Positions 1 through 6,892 of a stretch of 14,541 nucleotides of DNA are shown here, piece after piece. This DNA is from JACCXJ01 sp052387115. GTDB lineage: Bacteria > Pseudomonadota > Gammaproteobacteria > JACCXJ01. The translations under genes and the position numbers were made by a program. Each line of letters starts with the position of its first letter. Positions within the stretch are counted from its first letter, which is position 1. The stretch is from positions 1-14,541 of the forward strand of contig JBQTJM010000315.1 in the NCBI GenBank assembly GCA_052387115.1, in the 5' to 3' direction. Below the pieces are notes generated by a model. The model was not told the origin of the DNA and did no database searches. It saw only the letters and a program-made list of their open reading frames with translations.

Positions 1-313
1 CGACATCGGGCAGACGGCGCAGGCCGAGCGTCCGCATGACCAAGGGGTCATCCGAATAGTAGCGCATATCGCGCAAGCGCCGGTATCCCAGTATGAGATG
101 CAGTACCAAACACAGCACCAGGGTCGCGTGTCCAAAGATCGGGCTGACGGTGAGATGGCTGAAGCAGCGGCGCAGCCTTTCCTTGAGCCCCAGACGAGCG
201 AACAGCGCCTGGAGGAGGATGAGGCGCGAGAACGAGGTCAGTTGGCTGTCTTCAAAGCGCAGTGCGGGCAGGCCATGGGTCTTGCAGTGGACTTCGGCTT
301 TGCTATACTTCAT
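1..313 (-). CDS. IS1380-like transposase, 5' part (cut by window start)
   Basis: An open frame on the minus strand begins with ATG at 311-313 and runs off the left edge after 104 codons (M-K-Y-S-K-A-E-V...). The end of the visible part reads GYRRLRDMRYYSDDP followed by LGLRRLPDV, a pattern I know from the N-terminal region of IS1380-type DDE transposases (DDE group 1), where it precedes the catalytic core. The DDE residues lie outside the window, so activity cannot be judged. An AAGGAG ribosome site lies about 10 nt before the ATG and a TATAAT-like -10 lies about 45 nt upstream, so this end looks intact and expressible. It sits directly downstream of a broken parA gene, in line with a mobile, lower-GC island. 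The family call rests on motif memory; another IS4-superfamily group is the main alternative. Confidence 0.75.
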   Translation of the reverse strand, partial: MKYSKAEVHCKTHGLPALRFEDSQLTSFSRLILLQALFARLGLKERLRRCFSHLTVSPIFGHATLVLCLVLHLILGYRRLRDMRYYSDDPLVMRTLGLRRLPDV

Positions 314-356
314 GGGAAGCGGTCTCCTTCGGGTATGCATTTGTTTGCGGAAACAC

Positions 357-362
357 ATTATA
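357..362 (-). promoter_or_regulatory. Candidate -10 box for the transposase gene
   Basis: Read on the minus strand these bases are TATAAT, preceded by GCGG and about 45 nt upstream of the transposase ATG. No convincing TTGACA-like -35 lies 16-18 nt further upstream, so this is a -10-only prediction. Confidence 0.4.
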
Positions 363-392
363 CCGCGAAGTGCAGACCGCTTCTTAGACTTT

Positions 393-415
393 CTGATCAT
401 AAGATCAGCCTTTTT
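393..415 (+). terminator. Putative intrinsic terminator, plus strand, facing the parA remnant
   Basis: CTGATC-ATAA-GATCAG is a perfect 6-bp stem with a 4-nt loop, followed by CC and five T (411-415). On the plus strand this has the form of a rho-independent terminator, although the stem is short and half A/T. No plus-strand gene in view would use it. It may insulate the mobile element from outside transcription, or be part of the element's subterminal DNA. Confidence 0.35.
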
Positions 416-422
416 ATTCCGT

Positions 423-453
423 CGCTGGATTTCACCGGTGGTGAAGTCCAGCG
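423..453. repeat. Long inverted repeat upstream of the transposase
   Basis: Two 14-nt arms (CGCTGGATTTCACC and GGTGAAGTCCAGCG) pair with one G-T wobble around a 3-nt GGT spacer. The pairing can be extended outward (CGTCG on each side) if a 2-nt bulge is allowed. It lies between the transposase promoter and the 3' end of the parA remnant. It could be an element end or subterminal binding site, an operator, or a terminator for parA transcription. No T-run follows on either strand. Confidence 0.6.
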
Positions 454-516
454 CGACGCTACAAACTCGCTGAAACCCTGTATTCTACGCCATTTCCTGA
501 CGATTCGCGTGGAGGT

Positions 517-1388
517 TTATGCAACTGGAGGGTTAATGAAGCCTTCACTGGGCGTCTGCTTCGGATTGGCATAGATCTCACGGTGTTCCCGATGGAGCCC
601 ATCCATCGTGGCGCGAATCGACTTACTCGCTGCCTCGAATGCTTTGCTCGGCTTGCCTTCATAGAAAGTCACGCGGTTGCTAACAAACGTGTGCAGCTTC
701 GGGACATCTATGCCCTCTTCGCGAGCTCGTTTAGAAAAACTCAACCTCGCGTAGCTTTCTGTCTTTGGGTCCGTACTCAGGCCGTAGAGAAGGGCCACGA
801 CGTTCTCGATACCGCGCCGTGAGCTGTCGTCAGCGGTAAACGGCACTACGACATAATCGGCCGCGACCAGTGCTAGATCGGGTTGCAATCAAGCACAAAA
901 AGTGTGTCTCGGTCGCCGCTCAGTCGGCGCAGAGCATGCGATAGGTCTTTGACCCAACAAAGCACTTGCTGCCAAGCGTTCGTCGGAATAGCGAGCTGTG
1001 AGGTCTGTCGAATCGCCTCAGCAAGTATCTCTAGCAGGTTATCACCGCAGATCAGCGAGAGGTTCTCGGGTATGTCCGGATTGTAGTCCGCTGGCTTCGC
1101 CAGGAAGCTCGTCACATCCTCGAGCATCTGAAAGGGCGAGCTTAATCTTGCTTCCAGGTATCCAGCTATCGTGGCTCTCGGGGTCGACCCTAGCAGAATC
1201 TTTAGCGGGGTTTCCCTACCATCAGACGGGCGGCCCAACAGAATCTCTGAGACATTTCCCTGCGGACACAGGTCGAGAACGTACACGTCCGTTCCCGGAT
1301 TCTGGTGGGCATATTCGGATGCCGCGACAAAGCACAGGAAGCTCTTGCCGACACCACCCTTGTTGTTCCAAAACGCATACGATGTCAT
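517..1388 (-). pseudogene. ParA-family partition ATPase, broken by a frameshifting deletion
   Basis: Two minus-strand frames together make a ParA/MinD-type ATPase of about 290 codons. The 5' piece, from ATG 1386-1388, has the deviant Walker A NNKGGVGKS (signature Lys10, Lys15) and a DLCPQGN Walker A' segment near residue 45. It ends at Walker B, FVLDCNP, one codon before a TAG. The second piece resumes in another frame at about 888 with DLALVAADYVVVPF and ADDSSRRGIENV, and stops at 517. From family knowledge a short stretch like SFxxYTQ should join CNP to LALVAADY, so about 20 bases appear lost, with a frame change. I chose the ATG at 1388 over a TTG at 1412 because homologues start just before the P-loop; no clear Shine-Dalgarno is visible for either. 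No parB follows; an IS-like element does. The G+C content looks lower than in the core genes. ParA proteins segregate plasmids or position cargo. This copy should be inactive unless the break is a sequencing error. Confidence 0.8.
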
Positions 1389-1833
1389 GGTATTGAAGGA
1401 TAGGAAATTCAACGCGAGTTAGCAACAGGTGTTGTCGGGTGGGACGGGCCGGCCGGTGATTCGGTGGTTGCGCGGGAGCGGGAAGAGGTCGTTTCGGTTC
1501 GCCCTGGCCGGTTTCCGGGTGGCTGTGGGGGCACGCAGAGGTGGCAGTCCTTTGCGCGACGCGAGTCCACCGGTGCCGGTCAAGTGGCCTTGATCGGCAG
1601 GACGGTACGGAGTGGGAAGGCGCCTACCAGCTCAGCCGCTGGTCGAACGCATACCGGACAGCTCGACGATACCTCCCGCCGGTATCGCTGCCACCCCTAC
1701 ATGACTACTGCCGAGTGATCGGCCGGGGTTCGGCACGCGCGCGGCGTGCATCCGAGGAGTCAAACGCCGCCCGGTCGCGCTCGGCTCCCCCGCCGGTCGG
1801 CGCCGCCGCCGCCCATCGGATACACTCCCGGTC
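1389..1833. other. Intergenic region between parA remnant and mutS
   Basis: About 445 bp between divergent genes. I found no open frame with protein-like content; short frames here are Arg-rich shadows. The recognisable items are a perfect 7-bp inverted repeat, CGATACC (1667-1673) and GGTATCG (1681-1687), around a 7-nt loop, and a TACACT hexamer at 1821-1826 that could serve as a -10 just before mutS. G+C rises from the parA side towards mutS, so this is probably where the acquired DNA gives way to the core chromosome. Confidence 0.5.
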
Positions 1834-4383
1834 ATGAGCCAGGCCGAGCACACGCCGGTCATGAGGCAGTATCTCGGGTTCAAGGCCCTGTACCCGGAGC
1901 TGCTGCTGTTCTACCGCATGGGCGACTTCTACGAGCTGTTCTTCGACGATGCCCGGAAGGCCGCGCGCCTCCTCGACATCGCGCTCACCACGCGTGGCAC
2001 CTCGGCAGGCCAGCCCATCCCCATGGCCGGGGTGCCGGCGCACGCCGTCGAGGGCTATCTAGCGCGGCTCGTGAAGCTCGGCGAGCCGGTCGTGATCTGC
2101 GAGCAGGTGGGCGACGCCGGGATCGCCAAGGGCCCCGTGGAGCGCGAGATCGCCCGCATCGTGACCCCGGGCACGGTCACCGAGGAGGCGCTGCTCGAAG
2201 AGCGCCGGGAGAGCCTGCTCATGGCCGTGCACCAGCGCGGTGAAACGATCGGGATCGCCATCCTCGACCTCGGAAGCGGGCGCTTCGGGGTGTCGGAGGT
2301 CGCCGGCGGTGAAGCCCTGGCGGCAGAGATCGGCCGGCTGCGGCCGGCGGAGGTACTGGTGAGCGAGGACTCTACGCTCGTCCACGAGCTCTGCGCCGTC
2401 CGAGGGCTCGGCCGCAGGCCACCCTGGCATTTCGATGCGGAGCGCGCCGGCCGCACCCTGGCGGGTCATTTCGGGGTCGCCGATCTCTCGGCCTTCGGCT
2501 GCGAGGACCTGCCCGCCGCGCTCGGCGCCGCCGGGTGCCTGTTCCAGTATGCCGCCGAGACCCAGCGCACGGCGCTCCGGCACGTGCAAGGCCTCAAGGT
2601 CGAGCGCCAGAAGGACAGCGTGCTGCTGGATCCGGCGAGCCGTCGCAATCTGGAGATCGACACGGCCCTGAGCGGGGCGCGCGACCATTCCCTCATCGGG
2701 CTCATGGATACGGCGGTCACCGCCATGGGCGGCCGATTGTTGCGGCGCTGGGTGCACCGGCCGATCCGGGATCAGCATCACCTGGGCCTGCGCCATCACG
2801 GGGTCGGGGCGCTGCAGAGCGGACGCCACTATGAAGGGATGCGCGAGTGCCTGCGGCCCATCGGCGATCTGGAGCGGGTGTTGGCGCGCATCGCGCTACG
2901 CACCGCCCGGCCGCGCGACCTCGCGCAGCTTCGGGCGTCGCTCGGCGCGATACCCGAGCTGCATACGCGTTTCGAGGGGGTCGACAGCCCGCGCATGCAC
3001 GATTTGCGCGACGCGATCGGGTGCTTCCCGTTCCTCCACGCCCGCCTCGCCGCCGGCCTTTCGGAGCACCCGCCGCCGCTCTTGCGCGAGGGCGGGGTCA
3101 TTGCCGCGGGTTTCGATGCCGATCTGGACGCCCTCCGGCGCCTGTCCGAGGATGCCGGGCAGGTGCTCGCCGAGATCGAGGCCCGTGAGCGGCAGCGGAC
3201 CGGGGTGGCGAGCCTCAAGGTCGGGTACCACCGCGTCCATGGCTATTACCTCGAGCTGGGACGCAGCCACGACGCGCGGGTGCCCGCCGACTATCGGCGC
3301 CGCCAGACCCTCAAGGGCACCGAGCGCTATGTCACCGACGAGCTCTCCGCCCTGGAGGAGCGCATCCTCCGCTCCGGCGAACGGGCCCTGGCGCGCGAAC
3401 GCGTTATCTACCAGGGGCTCATCGATGAGGTCCTCTGCGAGTTGCCGGCCTTGCAGGCGAGCGCCGCTGCCCTGGCCGAGCTGGATGTGCTGGCGGCTTT
3501 CGCGGAGCGCGCCGAGACCCTGGCCCTGTGCCGGCCGGAGTTGGTCGCGACACCTGGGATCACCATCGAGGGCGGCCGGCATCCCGTGGTGGAGCGGGTC
3601 CAGGAGATGGCCTTCGTGCCGAACGACCTTCGCCTCGACGAGGCGCGACGCATGCTTATCATCACCGGGCCCAATATGGGCGGCAAATCGACCTATATGC
3701 GGCAGACGGCGCTCATCGTGCTGCTGGCCTACAGCGGTAGCTTCGTGCCGGCGCGGCGCGCGGTTCTGGGGCCCATCGATCGGGTCTTCACCCGCATCGG
3801 CGCCGCCGACGACCTCGCGGCGGGGCGCTCGACCTTCATGGTCGAGATGACCGAGACCGCCCATATCTTGCGCAACGCCACGGCCGAGAGTCTGGTCATC
3901 ATCGACGAAGTGGGGCGCGGGACCAGTACCTTCGACGGCCTGTCGCTGGCCTGGGCGAGTGCCGAGCACCTGGCACGGGAGACACACGCTTTCACGCTCT
4001 TCGCCACCCACTTCTTTGAGATGACCGGCCTCCCCAAGACGGTCGAGGGGGTGCAGAACGTACATCTCGATGCCCTCGAGGTGGGGGACGACCTGGTGTT
4101 CATGCACGCCGTCAAGGACGGCCCCGCCAACCGTAGCTACGGTTTGCAGGTCGCCCGGCGCGCCGGGGTCCCGGCAGTCGTGATCCGGCGGGCCGGGGAA
4201 CGTCTCGCCGAGCTCGAACGCGGCGCCCCACCGACCCCCCGCCGCGATCACGCACAGCTCGACCTGTTTCCCGAACGTCCTGTGCCGCGGGCGCTCGCGG
4301 CCTTGCAGGCCCTCGACCCGGACGGGTTGACGCCCAAACAGGCGCTCGAGGCGCTCTATCGCCTGCGCGCTCTGGTCGACTAA
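1834..4383 (+). CDS. mutS: DNA mismatch repair ATPase MutS
   Basis: Full-length MutS of 849 aa (E. coli 853). MutS recognises mispairs and small loops and, with MutL, starts strand-directed mismatch repair. The N-terminal mismatch-binding motif F32-Y33-E34 sits in YRMGDFYELF. The ATPase domain has Walker A GPNMGGKST (612-620, Lys618), Walker B with D691-E692 followed by GRGTSTFDG, and the FATH switch His726. The C-terminal segment ending in LTPKQALEALYRL matches the MutS tetramerisation tail. All core, lever, clamp and ATPase regions are continuous, so the gene looks functional. The ATG at 1834 gives a family-typical N-terminus (MSQAEHTPVM...), but no Shine-Dalgarno is visible; a TACACT hexamer 7 nt upstream would allow a leaderless transcript. 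ATG 1861 is an alternative start. The next gene is fdxA, a gene order common in gammaproteobacteria. Confidence 0.97.
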   Translation: MSQAEHTPVMRQYLGFKALYPELLLFYRMGDFYELFFDDARKAARLLDIALTTRGTSAGQPIPMAGVPAHAVEGYLARLVKLGEPVVICEQVGDAGIAKGPVEREIARIVTPGTVTEEALLEERRESLLMAVHQRGETIGIAILDLGSGRFGVSEVAGGEALAAEIGRLRPAEVLVSEDSTLVHELCAVRGLGRRPPWHFDAERAGRTLAGHFGVADLSAFGCEDLPAALGAAGCLFQYAAETQRTALRHVQGLKVERQKDSVLLDPASRRNLEIDTALSGARDHSLIGLMDTAVTAMGGRLLRRWVHRPIRDQHHLGLRHHGVGALQSGRHYEGMRECLRPIGDLERVLARIALRTARPRDLAQLRASLGAIPELHTRFEGVDSPRMHDLRDAIGCFPFLHARLAAGLSEHPPPLLREGGVIAAGFDADLDALRRLSEDAGQVLAEIEARERQRTGVASLKVGYHRVHGYYLELGRSHDARVPADYRRRQTLKGTERYVTDELSALEERILRSGERALARERVIYQGLIDEVLCELPALQASAAALAELDVLAAFAERAETLALCRPELVATPGITIEGGRHPVVERVQEMAFVPNDLRLDEARRMLIITGPNMGGKSTYMRQTALIVLLAYSGSFVPARRAVLGPIDRVFTRIGAADDLAAGRSTFMVEMTETAHILRNATAESLVIIDEVGRGTSTFDGLSLAWASAEHLARETHAFTLFATHFFEMTGLPKTVEGVQNVHLDALEVGDDLVFMHAVKDGPANRSYGLQVARRAGVPAVVIRRAGERLAELERGAPPTPRRDHAQLDLFPERPVPRALAALQALDPDGLTPKQALEALYRLRALVD

Positions 4384-4432
4384 GGCGTGATATCTTCCCC
4401 TGCAGCGCTCGCCCGCGTTAGCCCCAGCGGTC

Positions 4433-4438
4433 TATAAT
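4433..4438 (+). promoter_or_regulatory. Candidate -10 box for fdxA
   Basis: A perfect TATAAT in GC-rich surroundings, 38 nt before the fdxA ATG. The hexamer about 17 nt upstream is GC-rich and not -35-like. Its presence suggests that fdxA can be transcribed separately from mutS. Confidence 0.5.
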
Positions 4439-4476
4439 GGCGGCCCTCGTAGCGGTAACGGAGCGGATCCCGGCCA

Positions 4477-4800
4477 ATGACCTTCGTAGTGACAGAATCG
4501 TGCATCAAATGCAAATACACCGACTGCGTGGAGGTATGTCCCGTCGACTGCTTCCATGAGGGGCCCAATATGCTGGTGATCGACCCCGATGAGTGCATCG
4601 ACTGCACCTTGTGCGAGCCGGAATGTCCGGTCGACGCGATCCTGTCCGAGGATGATCTGAGCGAAGCCCAGCGCCATTACCTGGATCTGAACGCCGAGCT
4701 GGCGAAGCTCTGGCCGGTCCTGAACGAACGCAAGCCGCCACCCGCCGATGCGGACGAGTGGAAGGACGTCAAGGACAAGCTCACGCACCTCGAGCGCTGA
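4477..4800 (+). CDS. fdxA: 7Fe-8S ferredoxin FdxA (Azotobacter FdI type)
   Basis: A 107-aa ferredoxin carrying low-potential electrons in the cytoplasm. The cysteines fit the seven-iron class exactly: C9, C17 and C50 for the [3Fe-4S] cluster, and C21, C40, C43 and C46 for the [4Fe-4S] cluster. Two further cysteines, C12 and C25, match the free cysteines of Azotobacter vinelandii ferredoxin I. The C-terminal extension after residue 60 (SEAQRHYLDLNAELAKLWP...) is also typical of that class. A GGAG lies 13 nt before the ATG, a little far. It follows mutS by 93 nt and has its own TATAAT-like box. The physiological partner cannot be read from this window. Confidence 0.95.
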   Translation: MTFVVTESCIKCKYTDCVEVCPVDCFHEGPNMLVIDPDECIDCTLCEPECPVDAILSEDDLSEAQRHYLDLNAELAKLWPVLNERKPPPADADEWKDVKDKLTHLER

Positions 4801-5132
4801 ACCGGCGTTCGGACGGCATCCTGCCTACCGCGCGGCGCGCCCTTTTTTTGTATTTTCTTGGGGACCCACACGGGGCTCGACTTGGACCTTGGCTCCGTTG
4901 CCTGCGATGTACGCGCCGAGCGACGGCGCGCGGTGCGCTGTCAACTCCGTGTGCCGGGGCGCCGATACCGGTCCGCCGGCACGGGGAGCCGGTCATCCGC
5001 GAACAACAGCCTAGACATGACCCATCATGACGGTCGCCGGCGCGGCGCCGCCCGAAGCCTACGCCCCCTGGTCGAACTACCGCGAAGCTCGCCCGGTGAT
5101 GAACGGGGCCTGGCACGCCGCACGTTGACGTC
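4801..5132. other. Intergenic region fdxA - PP2C gene
   Basis: About 330 bp. It holds the T-rich stretch after fdxA (4843-4860) and then GC-rich DNA without a convincing gene. A 33-codon open frame starts at an ATG near 5027 (MTVAGAAPPEAYAPW...) and ends with TGA at 5126-5128, five bases before the phosphatase ATG. It has no ribosome site, so I do not call it a gene, but its position would suit a short upstream ORF. Confidence 0.4.
4829..4849 (+). terminator. Possible terminator after fdxA
   Basis: A run of seven T (4843-4849), the longest in the window, follows a GC-only stretch that can fold as GCGC-GGC-GCGC. The stem is only 4 bp, so the hairpin is weak by usual rules, but the position 40 nt after the fdxA stop fits termination. 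Confidence 0.35.
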
Positions 5133-5969
5133 ATGAGCGCCTGCCCGACCCTCGAAGTCGCCTGCCTGTCCGATCCCGGGCTCAAGCGAGCGCATAACGA
5201 AGACCACGCGGCCAGTGACCCGAGCCTCGGGCTGGTGGTGATGGCCGACGGCATGGGGGGCTACCGGTCCGGCGAGGTCGCGAGCGCCCTGGCGGTGCAG
5301 ACCATCGTGCGCCACGTGCGCCTGTTCCACCATCAGGAGACCGGGCATTGTCCGCCCGAGTCGATCGGGTTGTCACCGGCATCGAGGGTCCTGCTCGACG
5401 CCATCGGCAGTGCCAACACGGCGGTATTCCAGACCGGCCGGCGGGAGGCCGACTGCGAGGGCATGGCCACGACCGTGATCGCCGCGTTGTTCATCGGGGA
5501 TCAGATAGCCGTGGGGCATGTCGGCGACTCGAGGCTGTACCGTCTCCGGGGTGCATCCATCGAGCAGATCACCACCGACCACTCGCTGGTCCAGGAACTG
5601 ATCGAACAAGGGTTGTGCACGCCGGAGGAGGCGCACAAGAGCGCGCCCAAAAACCTGGTGACCCGCGCCATCGGCATCCATGCGACCGTGGACGTGGATG
5701 TGTACGAGGAAGCGCTGCTGCCAGAGGATGTGTTTCTACTCTGCACCGACGGGCTGCATGATCTGGTAAGTAATCAAGAAATGTACTTAACCCTGCGTGA
5801 ATATAGTGCTAATCTTGTAGAAGCGGCCGGGCGCTTGGTGGCCATGGCGAAGGAGCGCGGGGGTCACGACAACATCTCGGTAATGCTGGCACGGCCGCGC
5901 GCGCGGCGCCGGCCGCGGTGGGGCGGCCGGCTGCGCCGCTGGCTCGGTTGGAACAGCCTTAATAAATAG
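5133..5969 (+). CDS. PP2C-type serine/threonine protein phosphatase
   Basis: 278 aa, the usual size of a single-domain bacterial PP2C (PppA/PrpC/Stp1 type). These Mn/Mg-dependent enzymes remove phosphate from Ser/Thr of proteins. Motifs in order: RAHNED (Asp24), VMADGMGG (Asp39-Gly40), GHVGDSRLYRLR, TDHSLVQELIEQG, CTDGL (Asp206) and GGHDN (Asp246-Asn247). The metal-binding acidic residues are all present, so it should be active. There is no signal peptide; the Arg-rich C-terminus is not membrane-like. It is followed 21 nt later by an FHA protein, which binds phosphothreonine, so the pair probably forms one signalling unit. The stop codon TAG at 5967 overlaps an AGGAG in front of the next gene. 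One internal stretch (about 5763-5825) is conspicuously A/T-rich with A/T-ending codons although the encoded protein looks normal. Confidence 0.94.
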   Translation: MSACPTLEVACLSDPGLKRAHNEDHAASDPSLGLVVMADGMGGYRSGEVASALAVQTIVRHVRLFHHQETGHCPPESIGLSPASRVLLDAIGSANTAVFQTGRREADCEGMATTVIAALFIGDQIAVGHVGDSRLYRLRGASIEQITTDHSLVQELIEQGLCTPEEAHKSAPKNLVTRAIGIHATVDVDVYEEALLPEDVFLLCTDGLHDLVSNQEMYLTLREYSANLVEAAGRLVAMAKERGGHDNISVMLARPRARRRPRWGGRLRRWLGWNSLNK

Positions 5970-5990
5970 GAGTAGACAGGGGGCGCTACT

Positions 5991-6707
5991 ATGGCAAAAC
6001 TCGTTCTCAGCCTCGGCGGGGCCTTCCAGGCGGAATTTCCCTTGAACAAAGAGCGCATGACCATCGGGCGCAAACCGGACAACGACGTCCAGGTCGACAA
6101 CCTCGCGGTCAGCGGCAAGCACGCACTCATCATCACCATCCTCGACGACTCGTTCGTCGAGGACCTGGGGAGCACCAACGGCACCTACGTCAACGGCAAG
6201 CTGATCAAGAAGCACGCCCTGCGACACGGCGACGTGATCGGGATCGGCAAGCACGAGGTCAAGTACGTCAACGAGCACGCGACGGCCGATGACGAGGAGC
6301 TGGAGAAGACCATCGTAATGAAGCCGGGCTCGGCGAGTGCCGCGGCCGCGATCGCCAAGGCCCTGGGACGCGCGGCGCCCCCGCCGGCACCGGCGTCCCC
6401 CGCGGCCACGCCGCAGACGCCCCGCATGCCGCTCGGGAAGCTGCACATCCTCACCGGCCCCATCGCCGGAAAGCAACTGGAGCTGGCCAAGGCCTCCATC
6501 ACGCTCGGGCGACCCGGCGTGCAGGTGGCGGTGATCTCCAGGCGAGCAGAGGGCTATTTCTTGACGCACATCGAGGGAGAAGCCGGCGGCCGGCCCAAGT
6601 TCCCCATCGTCAACGGCGACCCGGTCGGACCGCGCAGCTACCAGCTCAGGAACCACGACGTCATCGAGCTGGCCGGGATCAAGATGGAGTTCGTCTCGCT
6701 CTCCTGA
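5991..6707 (+). CDS. FHA-domain protein with a second, degenerate FHA-like domain
   Basis: 238 aa, cytoplasmic by appearance. The N-terminal FHA domain (about 1-95) has the phosphothreonine-binding set: G26-R27, S41, H44 and the GSTNGTYVNG loop (60-69, Asn63 and Asn68). A Pro/Ala-rich linker (about 115-146) separates it from a second module (about 148-238) with TLGR (171-174), ISRRAEGYF (182-190), PIVNGD (205-210) and NHDVIELAGIKMEF (221-234). This follows FHA strand order but has Arg where the first domain has His44, so phosphopeptide binding by this half is doubtful. Translation can start from AGGGGGC about 8 nt before the ATG. It probably shares a transcript with the upstream PP2C phosphatase and reads the same phosphorylation state. 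No kinase gene is in the window. Confidence 0.92.
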   Translation: MAKLVLSLGGAFQAEFPLNKERMTIGRKPDNDVQVDNLAVSGKHALIITILDDSFVEDLGSTNGTYVNGKLIKKHALRHGDVIGIGKHEVKYVNEHATADDEELEKTIVMKPGSASAAAAIAKALGRAAPPPAPASPAATPQTPRMPLGKLHILTGPIAGKQLELAKASITLGRPGVQVAVISRRAEGYFLTHIEGEAGGRPKFPIVNGDPVGPRSYQLRNHDVIELAGIKMEFVSLS

Positions 6708-6721
6708 GCGACCCCGCGATC

Positions 6722-6743
6722 GGCGTCGGGCTCGCCCGGCGCC
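6722..6743. terminator. Hairpin between convergent FHA gene and nth-side gene
   Basis: GGCGTCGGGC-TC-GCCCGGCGCC forms a 10-bp stem with one G-T pair; the innermost pairs would open to enlarge the 2-nt loop. It lies 14 nt after the FHA stop and 1 nt beyond the end of the small minus-strand ORF, so it could stop transcription from both sides. No T-run follows in either direction, so it is not a textbook intrinsic terminator. Confidence 0.45.
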
Positions 6744-6744
6744 T

Positions 6745-6889
6745 TCACCTCCGGCCCAGACACTCGAGGTAGGCCTGCTCGTCGGGCAATCGCCGGTCGC
6801 GCTCCGCCGTCCACAGGGTCTCCCTGACGGTATTTCTCGCAGCTCACGCACAGGACCGCCGGCTGGAGGGCGCGATCTTGTACCAGCAT
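6745..6889 (-). pseudogene. Small CxxC ORF downstream of nth, split by one frameshift
   Basis: An ATG at 6887-6889 lies only 3 nt after the nth stop. The first frame reads MLVQDRALQPAVLCVSCEK, with a CxxC pair. Then the protein-like signal moves to the +1 frame, TVRETLWTAERDRRLPDEQ..., ending at TGA 6745-6747. Both halves use almost only G/C-ending codons, and the change happens around GAGAAATACC. The segment is 145 bp, one base more than a multiple of three. Joined, it would encode about 48 residues. I do not recognise the family. The tight spacing implies translational coupling with nth. It is either a real small gene with an indel (natural or sequencing) or a decaying one. Without the shift, the first frame would run on into the FHA gene's antisense. 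Confidence 0.5.
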
Positions 6890-6892
6890 GGC

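Noticed and set aside
1721..1745. A GGTTCG-containing stretch resembling a tRNA T-arm
   Set aside because: No acceptor, D-arm or anticodon arm can be paired around it.
2896..4251. A 451-codon open frame on the minus strand
   Set aside because: It lies wholly antisense to mutS. High G+C makes such frames common, and its content is Gly/His/Arg-rich with no motif I recognise.
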